A stretch of DNA of 11,748 bases from an uncultured Leucobacter sp. (GTDB taxonomy: Bacteria > Actinomycetota > Actinomycetes > Actinomycetales > Microbacteriaceae). Where the stretch lies: the NCBI GenBank assembly GCA_937967375.1, contig CALCJF010000004.1, positions 1-11,748 on the forward strand, written 5' to 3'. The notes under the pieces were generated by a model. It saw only the letters and a program-made list of their open reading frames with translations. It had not been told where the DNA came from and made no database searches. A program made the position numbers and the translations under genes. Positions 6,471 to 11,748 of this stretch are shown here, piece after piece (the first letter of the stretch is position 1; each line of letters starts with the position of its first letter).

Positions 6471-7469
6471 CTACCCGAGCTCGCGCTCCAGCTCGGCAGC
6501 GAGACGCACCACGAGCGGCACGATCTCGGCGATGAGAAACGCAGCGGTATCGGTCTCGGGCCTGGTCGCTGCCCAGCCGAGATAGGTGTAACCGCGAGCC
6601 ACGAGAAAGAGGTCGAGCAGATGTTCCTCTGCCTCGCTGAGGGGCCGTTCCGCACGGTATCCCTCAAGCAGGCTCGCGCGAAACGCAGCGTAGTCAGGAT
6701 GCCCTTGGAAGAAGAACAGCGGCGTCGCGAGGTCGAAGAGGTACCAGCCGTCGCCGAAGTCGTCGAAGTCGATCACCACCAGGTTATCCCCCGAAACGAG
6801 CACGTTCTCGGGGGTGAAGTCGGCGTGGATGGTGCCGTACACCGCAGGAGCCGTGCCGTATTCGGCGAGCGCGCGGCGCATGACCTCTCGGGTGCGCGCG
6901 AGTTGCTCGCGCGAGGCGTCATCGAGGCCGGGCACGGTGAGCGCGTCACCCCAGAGCGCCGCCGAGCCGATCAGGCCCTCGGCGTCCCACGGTTCGCGCT
7001 CGAATCCTCGCACGCCCGCGAGCTCCTCTGCGACGTGGTGCATGCGCGCGGCAATGCCACCCATCGTGGCGAAGTGCCCGGCATCGAGACTGTCTGCACC
7101 ATCTTCGGTCTCCGTGTCGCCGAGCTGGCGCGATCCCTCGAGCCACATCTGCGCGTCAACGATCGCCTCGGTCTCACCGTCGCTCACGACCGCCGTGTAT
7201 TCGCCGGTCGCCGTCGGTACGAGCCGAACTACCGGAAACCCGCGCTCGGCGAGCACCTCGATGAAGTCGGACTCGGCGGCGATCTCTTGCCTGGTGCGGT
7301 AGCCGGGTCGGTGCAGGCGCAACGCGATCGCGCCGCCGGGGGTATCCGCGCGAAACACCGTGTTCTCGCGCATCTTGACGAAGGTTAGCGGCACCGTCTC
7401 GGGGTCGAATCCGAACTCGGAGAGCGCGAGTTTTGCGAGTACGAGCGAGTTCGCTTCGTTGAGAACCAT
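6471..7469 (-). CDS. APH-fold small-molecule kinase, probable amino-alcohol / hydroxylysine-type kinase
   Basis: ATP-dependent phosphotransferase of the aminoglycoside/choline/homoserine-kinase fold, 332 aa, on the minus strand. The N-lobe contains ENTVFRADTPGGAIALRLHRP, with the usual phosphate-loop and ATP-binding strand region. The Brenner motif HADFTPEN gives H215, catalytic D217 and N222, and VVIDFDDFGDG gives the metal-binding D234/D236. The ATG has AAAGG 5-8 nt upstream. It is divergent from a phospho-lyase-like class-III PLP gene. That pairing, known from mammalian hydroxylysine kinase with its phospho-lyase and from bacterial aminopropanol/ethanolamine routes, suggests it phosphorylates the hydroxyl of an amino alcohol. 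The fold call is firm; the substrate is inferred from context. Resistance to an aminoglycoside is possible for this fold, but nothing specific supports it. Confidence 0.82.
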   Translation of the reverse strand: MVLNEANSLVLAKLALSEFGFDPETVPLTFVKMRENTVFRADTPGGAIALRLHRPGYRTRQEIAAESDFIEVLAERGFPVVRLVPTATGEYTAVVSDGETEAIVDAQMWLEGSRQLGDTETEDGADSLDAGHFATMGGIAARMHHVAEELAGVRGFEREPWDAEGLIGSAALWGDALTVPGLDDASREQLARTREVMRRALAEYGTAPAVYGTIHADFTPENVLVSGDNLVVIDFDDFGDGWYLFDLATPLFFFQGHPDYAAFRASLLEGYRAERPLSEAEEHLLDLFLVARGYTYLGWAATRPETDTAAFLIAEIVPLVVRLAAELERELG

Positions 7470-7524
7470 GGTCGCCTTTCAAGGGTGCGTCTTCATTGCT
7501 ACGGCGTCCATGCCCGCGCAATGG

Positions 7525-7587
7525 TATCTAGATAGAGCGTAGCGATCCTTTTCGAAAAAATAAACACCTTGTTTAGTTTTTGATCAA
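7525..7587. promoter_or_regulatory. AT-rich divergent control region with four palindromes
   Basis: Between the divergent kinase and phospho-lyase starts are TATCTAGATA (7525-7534), TTTTCGAAAA (7549-7558), TAAACA-CCT-TGTTTA (7561-7575) and TTGATCAA (7580-7587). All are perfect inverted repeats within 63 bp of markedly AT-rich sequence, in an otherwise GC-rich region. TAAACA-N3-TGTTTA overlaps the -35 of the plus-strand promoter and is the best operator candidate. On the minus strand, TATCTA (7534-7529) could be a -10, with a poor -35 at 7557-7552. Confidence 0.55.
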
Positions 7588-7597
7588 CAAATACAAT
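7569..7597 (+). promoter_or_regulatory. Sigma-70-type promoter for the phospho-lyase gene
   Basis: TTGTTT (7569-7574) as -35, a 17-bp spacer, and TACAAT (7592-7597) as -10, the latter five of six to TATAAT. The -35 box lies inside the palindrome 7561-7575, so a bound regulator would block it. The expected transcript leader before the ATG at 7639 is about 35 nt and includes AGGAG (7627-7631). Confidence 0.6.
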
Positions 7598-7638
7598 TAT
7601 CGAGGATCACCCCTCCGCTACCGAACAGGAGCATCGAG

Positions 7639-8934
7639 ATGCCCGCAGCCCCCAAGACCGACAGCACCCCGACGCTGCTCGAACGACGCAAGGCGACGCT
7701 CGGCAGCCACTCCCCGCTGTTCTACGACACTCCTCTAGAGCTCGTAAGCGGCAAGGGCGTGTGGCTGCGCGCAGCGAACGGCAAGCGGTACCTCGACGCC
7801 TACAACAACGTGCCGCACGTCGGCCACGCACACCCCGCTGTGGCGAACGCGGTGTCGCAGCAGATGCGCAAGCTCGCGCTCAACACTCGCTACCTCAACG
7901 ACCGGGTCGTCGACTACTCCGAGGCGCTGCTCGCCACGCTGCACCCCACGCTCGATCGCGTCTCGTTCGGCAACAGCGGCTCCGAGGCCAACGAACTCGC
8001 GATTCGCCTCGCCCGGTTCAAGAGCGGCAACACCGGCCTCATCATGAGCGACTACAGCTACCACGGCACCACCCTCACGCTCGCGCAGGCCACCACGGGA
8101 CTCACCACGAGCGAGCCAATGGGCAAGAACGTGCGCACCATTCGCATTCCCGACTCGACAGGTCTCGACGCAGCGGCAACGGCTGAACTGCTCGCGACCT
8201 CGCTCGCCGAGGTCGACGCGGCAATCTCCTCCCTGCAGGAGGCAGGCTTCGGGGTCGCCGCTGTGCTCTTCGACCCGCTCTTCTCGACCGAGGGTCTCGT
8301 GAAGGTGCCCGCCGGGTACATCGACGAACTCGTGCAGCGCGTGCGCAAGGCTGGCGGTCTCTACATCGCCGACGAGGTGCAGTCGGGCTTCGGCCGCGTT
8401 GGCCGCCTCATGTGGGGCCACGAGCTCTTCGACGCGGTGCCCGACATCGTGACGATGGGCAAGCCGATGGGCAACGGCCATCCGCTCGGTGCGACGGTCA
8501 TGAATTCTGAGCTTCTCGAGGCGTTTGGTGCCGAGAACATGTTCTTCAACACCTTCGCCGGCAATCCCGTCTCATCGGCGGCTGGCCACGCCGTACTGAA
8601 AGTCATGGAAGACGAGCAGCTCATGCCGCGCGCCGCCGCGAACGGCGCGCTGCTGAAACGGGAGCTGAGCGCAGTCGTCGCAGGCAACGCCCGCATCGAC
8701 GAGGTACGGGGCGACGGGCTTTTTGCGGGCATGCGCTTTACCGACCCCGACACGGGTGAGGCAGATTCGGCTACCGCAAAGCGCGTCGTCGAGGAGATGT
8801 ACCACGACGGTGTGCTGATCAGCAGGATCGGGCGAAACGACGAGGTGCTTAAGATCCGACCGCCACTCGCGTTTCAGGCGAGCGACGCGGAGATTCTGGT
8901 CGCGAAGCTCGGCCGCATCATCGCTGCGCTGTGA
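7639..8934 (+). CDS. Class-III PLP-dependent enzyme, probable AGXT2L-type phospho-lyase (ethanolamine-phosphate / phosphohydroxylysine-like)
   Basis: 431-aa fold-type I PLP enzyme of aminotransferase class III. Motifs: YLDAYNNVPHVGHAHPAV, FGNSGSEANELAIRLARF (phosphate-binding SGS), SYHGTT, IADEVQSGFGRVG with D245 contacting the pyridine nitrogen, DIVTMGKPMGNGHP with Schiff-base K275, FNTFAGNPVSSAAG and LKIRPPLAF. As I recall it, human ethanolamine-phosphate phospho-lyase carries almost the same strings (NNVAHVGHCHP, DIVTMGKPMGNGHP, FNTYGGNPVSC, LKIKPP). I therefore favour a lyase that converts a phosphorylated amino alcohol to aldehyde, ammonia and phosphate over a true transaminase. AGGAG lies 7 nt before the ATG. 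The kinase divergent to it would supply the phosphorylated substrate. A class-III omega-transaminase remains the main alternative. Confidence 0.82.
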   Translation: MPAAPKTDSTPTLLERRKATLGSHSPLFYDTPLELVSGKGVWLRAANGKRYLDAYNNVPHVGHAHPAVANAVSQQMRKLALNTRYLNDRVVDYSEALLATLHPTLDRVSFGNSGSEANELAIRLARFKSGNTGLIMSDYSYHGTTLTLAQATTGLTTSEPMGKNVRTIRIPDSTGLDAAATAELLATSLAEVDAAISSLQEAGFGVAAVLFDPLFSTEGLVKVPAGYIDELVQRVRKAGGLYIADEVQSGFGRVGRLMWGHELFDAVPDIVTMGKPMGNGHPLGATVMNSELLEAFGAENMFFNTFAGNPVSSAAGHAVLKVMEDEQLMPRAAANGALLKRELSAVVAGNARIDEVRGDGLFAGMRFTDPDTGEADSATAKRVVEEMYHDGVLISRIGRNDEVLKIRPPLAFQASDAEILVAKLGRIIAAL

Positions 8935-8984
8935 CCGGGGTTGAGACGGCGGCCTTGCCTCAGAGCGCGGGGCATAGCCTCTGG

Positions 8985-8998
8985 GTGCATCTTTGCAC
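8985..8998. promoter_or_regulatory. Inverted repeat GTGCA-TCTT-TGCAC upstream of the permease promoter block
   Basis: Perfect 5-bp arms with a 4-nt centre end 3 bp before the GAGTATAGACA block at 9002. Its location suits an operator or activator site. It is not present before copy 1 of the block, so it would give operon-specific control if functional. Confidence 0.3.
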
Positions 8999-9001
8999 AC
9001 G

Positions 9002-9035
9002 GAGTATAGACATCCAGTACTGTTCGTGATTCACT
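9002..9035 (+). promoter_or_regulatory. Bipartite promoter-like block before the permease/SDR operon (copy 2)
   Basis: GAGTATAGACA (9002-9012), 13 nt, GTGATTCACT (9026-9035): identical blocks and gap to 342-375, and again 83 nt from the first base to the start codon (9085). Candidate boxes are TAGACA (9007-9012) and TTCACT (9030-9035), 17 bp apart. The spacer differs in sequence from copy 1 but also carries a palindrome, CAGTACTG (9015-9022). Confidence 0.5.
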
Positions 9036-9084
9036 TTCGGCAGCTCAAGTTCTGAGCGCCCACTCCAACGAAGGAGGACTTCCA

Positions 9085-10560
9085 ATGGCGGAAGCACCTA
9101 CCGACCTCGCGCGCAATAAGCTCGGCGTCGGCTCAATCGTTTTTCTCGTGCTCGCGGCGGTTGCCCCGGTCACGGTGCTGATCGTCGTGTTGCCGCTCGC
9201 TATCGCGAACGGCAACGGCGGCGGCGTTCCCGTGGCAATCCTGCTCGTCGCGGCCGCGCTGCTGCTGTTTGCCGTCGGCTATGCGCAGATCACCAAGGAG
9301 CTGACCAACGCGGGCGGCTTCTATGCGATCGCAGTGAAGGGCCTCGGCAAGACCGCAGGCCTCATCACAGGCATCATCGCGACAATCGGCTACAACGCGT
9401 TCGTCGCGGGTGCGCTCGGCACCATCGGATTCTTTGCCGGCATGGTCGTCGTGCCCGAGCTCACCGGGGGTGCCGTCACGCTCGACTGGTTCTGGACCGG
9501 CCTCGTGCTCTTCGTCATCGTCTTTCTGCTCGCAAGCTCGGGTATTCACGTGAGCGCGGTAGTGCTGGGCGTCGCACTCGTGCTCGAAATCATCATGGTG
9601 TTCATATTCGGTTTCGCGGTGCTCTTCGAGCAGGGCTTCAGTTTCGAGGTCTTCACGCCGCAGATCATCATGGGTGGCTCCCTCTGGATCGGCCTGCTGC
9701 TCGCGGCGACCGCGTTCATCGGATTCGAAGCGACCGCGCTCTTCGGCGAAGAGGCCAAGGAGCCCCGCAAGACCATCCCGCGGGCGACCTACGCCGCGAT
9801 CATCATCATCGGCCTCATGCACGCCTTCGCGGCCTGGGCGATCGTCAGCTCGATCGGTCCCGATATCGCGCAGAAGACCGCTCAAGAGCATCTCGAGGCC
9901 GGTGACCTGACGCAGATGCTCATCGACAAGCACCTCGGCCCGGCGTTCGTGGTCATCGCCCTTGTGCTCGTCGTTGTCAGCCTCTTCGCAGCCCAACTGG
10001 CCTTCCACAACTCGGCTGGCCGCTACCTCTTCTCGCTCGGGCGCGCACGCGTGCTGCCCTACTGGCTCGCGAAGACCAACGCGAAGGGCTCGCCTCAGCG
10101 CGCGCTGCTCGTCAACCTGATCTTCGGCCTGGTCATCGCAGCGATCTTCCGGTTCACGTTCCCGGAGTTGCCTTCGATCCTGACACTCGTTCCCGTTGGC
10201 CTCGGCTTCGCGACACTGTCGATCATGATCGTGCAGGCGATCGCCGCGCTCGCCGTGGTCGTGTATTTCAGAAGGCAGCGCGATCCTCGCATCTGGACCA
10301 CGCTCGTGGCACCCGGACTCGGCTTCCTCGCGCTCGCGGTGTTCAGCGTGATGGCGATCGTGCAGTTTCCGCTCGTCGCGGGCAGCAACGAACCATACGT
10401 GGTCGTGCTCCCATGGATCCTCGTTGTCGCCGTTGTCGGCGGGATCTTCTACGGCATGTACCTGAAGTCACAGAAGCCCGAGGTCTATGCGGGCCTGTCT
10501 GATGACCTCGAGAAGTTCGACGACGAACTCGCAGAAGCTGCGGCAGAGAACAGAAAGTAA
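9085..10560 (+). CDS. APC-superfamily amino acid/amine permease
   Basis: Secondary transporter in the cytoplasmic membrane, 491 aa, about 12 hydrophobic helices, consistent with the LeuT-fold APC family. The first unwound-helix region reads VFLVLAAVAPVTVLIVVLPLA, of the type seen in actinobacterial APC permeases that lack the GSGIF signature. GGFYAIAVKGLGKTAGLITG and GYNAFVAGALGTIGFFAG follow. The conserved loop after helix 6 is FIGFEATALFGEEAKEPRKTIPRA. The C-terminal tail is acidic (DDLEKFDDELAEAAAENRK). A very strong SD, AAGGAGG (9071-9077), precedes the ATG. It is preceded by the shared bipartite block and followed 5 nt later by the SDR gene. Given the kinase/phospho-lyase pair next door, import of an amino alcohol or related amine is the favoured inference; an amino acid is equally possible by family. 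Confidence 0.88.
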   Translation: MAEAPTDLARNKLGVGSIVFLVLAAVAPVTVLIVVLPLAIANGNGGGVPVAILLVAAALLLFAVGYAQITKELTNAGGFYAIAVKGLGKTAGLITGIIATIGYNAFVAGALGTIGFFAGMVVVPELTGGAVTLDWFWTGLVLFVIVFLLASSGIHVSAVVLGVALVLEIIMVFIFGFAVLFEQGFSFEVFTPQIIMGGSLWIGLLLAATAFIGFEATALFGEEAKEPRKTIPRATYAAIIIIGLMHAFAAWAIVSSIGPDIAQKTAQEHLEAGDLTQMLIDKHLGPAFVVIALVLVVVSLFAAQLAFHNSAGRYLFSLGRARVLPYWLAKTNAKGSPQRALLVNLIFGLVIAAIFRFTFPELPSILTLVPVGLGFATLSIMIVQAIAALAVVVYFRRQRDPRIWTTLVAPGLGFLALAVFSVMAIVQFPLVAGSNEPYVVVLPWILVVAVVGGIFYGMYLKSQKPEVYAGLSDDLEKFDDELAEAAAENRK

Positions 10561-10565
10561 CACCG

Positions 10566-11387
10566 ATGAGCGAGACACCATTCGAAGCCACGGCAACTGA
10601 GCGCGTCTCGCTCGGACTGCCCCGACGCGTCGCCATCACCGGCGGCGCGTCGGGCATCGGCCTCGCCTGCGCGCGGCTCTTTCTCGAATCGGGTGCGAGC
10701 GTCGGGCTGGTCGGCCGCTCCCGGGCAAAGCTCGACGCAGCCGCCGCGTCGCTCGCAGATCTTGCCGCGGCCAGCGGCGGAATCGTAGTTTCGGTCGTGG
10801 CCGACGTCAGCGACGAGGTCGCGATTACGGCGGCTTTCGACGAGATCGCGACGAGGATCGGCGGAATCGATGCGCTCGTCGTCTCTGCCGGCGTCGCGCT
10901 CGAAACCGGGCTGCTCGTGCCCGAGGCTACCGTGCAGAGCTTTCGCGAGACGCTCGAAACCAACGTGCTCGGCGCGTTCGTGGCGGCAAAGTCGGCGCTG
11001 CCGCATCTCGCGTTGGCCTCTGAATCCGGAGCTTCGCCGACTATCACCATCATCGGTTCAGACTCTGGCTTCGTTGCAGTGCCCGGCATGGTCGCTTACA
11101 ACGCGTCGAAGGGCGCCATCGTGCAGCTGACGAGGGCGCTCGCGGTCGAGCTCTACGAGACGCACGGCATTCGCGTGAACAGCGTTGCACCCTCAATCGT
11201 AGATACCCCGATGGCACGCCACGACCTCGGCGACGAGCTCATGGACCATCCCAATTTTCCGCTGCAATCCGCCGAGGACATCGCCTGGTCGGTGGCGTAT
11301 CTCTCGAGCCGGCGCGCACGCGCGGTGAACGGTCACACCCTGCTCTCCGACTTCGGCTACACCGGCAAGTCGTCGTTTCCGGCCTAG
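10566..11387 (+). CDS. SDR-family NAD(P)-dependent oxidoreductase
   Basis: Classical short-chain dehydrogenase/reductase, 273 aa, cytoplasmic. The dinucleotide-binding motif TGGASGIG is at residues 25-32, followed by the basic segment VGRSRAKLD, which leans toward NADP(H). The usual NNAG is VSAG here (ALVVSAGVALE). The catalytic triad is Ser165 (IIGSDSG), Tyr178 and Lys182 (YNASKGAIVQLTRALAVEL), and VNSVAPSIVDTPMA follows. The C-terminus, VNGHTLLSDFGYTGKSS, matches the family's VNG-x-x-x-x-D-G-G region with FG replacing GG. It begins 5 nt after the permease stop with no clear SD, so it is probably translationally coupled. It likely oxidises an alcohol or reduces a carbonyl of the imported compound or of the phospho-lyase product. 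The substrate is unknown. Confidence 0.9.
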   Translation: MSETPFEATATERVSLGLPRRVAITGGASGIGLACARLFLESGASVGLVGRSRAKLDAAAASLADLAAASGGIVVSVVADVSDEVAITAAFDEIATRIGGIDALVVSAGVALETGLLVPEATVQSFRETLETNVLGAFVAAKSALPHLALASESGASPTITIIGSDSGFVAVPGMVAYNASKGAIVQLTRALAVELYETHGIRVNSVAPSIVDTPMARHDLGDELMDHPNFPLQSAEDIAWSVAYLSSRRARAVNGHTLLSDFGYTGKSSFPA

Positions 11388-11395
11388 CCCTTTCG

Positions 11396-11748
11396 CTATA
11401 CCAGTCGCCAGTCCACCGGCGGTGACCCCTGCGCCTCGAGCGCCGCGTTGGCCCGGCTAAACGGACGCGAGCCAAAGAAACCGCGCGATGCCGAAAGCGG
11501 CGACGGGTGCGGGCTCTCGATCCGGGGCACGTCGCCGAGCATCGAGCCAAGCTGGCGCGCATCATTGCCCCAGAGAATCGCGACGAGCGCGCCGCCTCGG
11601 GCCACAAGCGCGCGGATCGCGCACTCAGTGATGGCCTCCCAGCCTTTGCCGCGATGTGAAGCGGGGGCACCTGCCCGCACCGTAAGCACTCTGTTCAGCA
11701 GCATCACGCCGTGATCGGCCCAAGCCGAGAGGTCTCCGTGCGGTGCTG
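11396..11748 (-). CDS. ung: Uracil-DNA glycosylase, family 1, C-terminal part (cut by window edge)
   Basis: Minus-strand base-excision repair enzyme that removes uracil from DNA. The reading frame stays open to the right edge, so the N-terminus with the catalytic water-activating Asp motif lies outside; about 117 residues are visible. GDLSAWADHGVMLLNRVLTV, ASHRGKGWEAIT, the LWGNDAR strand and the DNA-intercalation motif HPSPLSASRGFFGSRPFSRAN all match family-1 Ung in order, ending with PVDWRLV as in E. coli Ung (PIDWQPV). Its stop is 8 bp from the SDR stop, so the two operons converge. As a core housekeeping gene it marks the right border of the catabolic region. Confidence 0.95.
   Translation of the reverse strand, partial: APHGDLSAWADHGVMLLNRVLTVRAGAPASHRGKGWEAITECAIRALVARGGALVAILWGNDARQLGSMLGDVPRIESPHPSPLSASRGFFGSRPFSRANAALEAQGSPPVDWRLV

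Noticed and set aside
6621..7388. Plus-strand open frame opposite the kinase.
   Set aside because: The minus strand encodes a complete kinase with HADFTPEN and IDFDDF motifs. The plus translation is charged and featureless.
6471..7469. Aminoglycoside resistance phosphotransferase.
   Set aside because: The shared fold alone is not evidence for resistance. The genomic pairing with a phospho-lyase-like gene points to metabolism.
8935..9001. Possible intrinsic terminator after the phospho-lyase gene.
   Set aside because: Only short imperfect stems (for example TTGAG/CTCAG) and no T-run. The 5-bp GTGCA/TGCAC repeat fits an operator better.
9133..10008. Minus-strand open frame opposite the APC permease.
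   Set aside because: The composition is extremely charged (Asp/Glu/Arg/His), as expected for the antisense of hydrophobic membrane codons. No motif or SD supports it.

Overview
The window is GC-rich, densely packed DNA with a strong G/C bias at third codon positions. Protein style (lipoprotein-anchored solute receptor, TetR-rich control, actinobacterial-type APC permease and Ung) suggests a high-GC Gram-positive actinobacterium, probably Microbacteriaceae-like. That placement is inference; no rRNA is present. No rRNA, tRNA, CRISPR array, insertion sequence or phage gene was seen. Apart from the housekeeping ung at the right edge, the content is an accessory catabolic region.

Left block (1-6452, all plus strand): the end of a TetR-family regulator, then a promoter/operator region, then a tightly packed operon: solute-binding lipoprotein (425-1417), double-domain CUT2/RbsA-type ATPase (1420-3012), RbsC-type permease (3009-4037) and a cytoplasmic YtcJ-type amidohydrolase (4056-5714). 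A second TetR regulator (5841-6452) follows. Its C-terminus resembles the truncated one at the left edge, so two paralogous repressors bracket the operon. The layout suggests import of a small polar molecule followed by hydrolysis of an amide-like bond in the cytoplasm.

Middle block (6471-8934): a divergent pair. The minus-strand gene encodes an APH-fold small-molecule kinase, and the plus-strand gene a class-III PLP enzyme very close in motif content to the AGXT2L phospho-lyases (ethanolamine-phosphate / 5-phosphohydroxylysine phospho-lyase). Together they fit a pathway in which an amino alcohol is phosphorylated and then eliminated to aldehyde, ammonia and phosphate. An AT-rich, palindrome-filled control region with a good promoter lies between them.

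Right block (9085-11387): an APC-superfamily amine/amino-acid permease and an SDR oxidoreductase form a two-gene operon, which ends 8 bp from the convergent 3' end of ung (uracil-DNA glycosylase, cut by the window edge).

The most interesting signal is a bipartite motif, GAGTATAGACA-N13-GTGATTCACT. It occurs once before the ABC/amidohydrolase operon (342-375) and once before the permease/SDR operon (9002-9035). Spacing between the two halves is identical, and both copies lie exactly 83 nt from the start codon. This suggests that the two operons, 8.6 kb apart, are co-expressed as one catabolic system: uptake, amide hydrolysis, amine phosphorylation and phospho-elimination, then carbonyl/alcohol redox. 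The substrate cannot be named from sequence alone.
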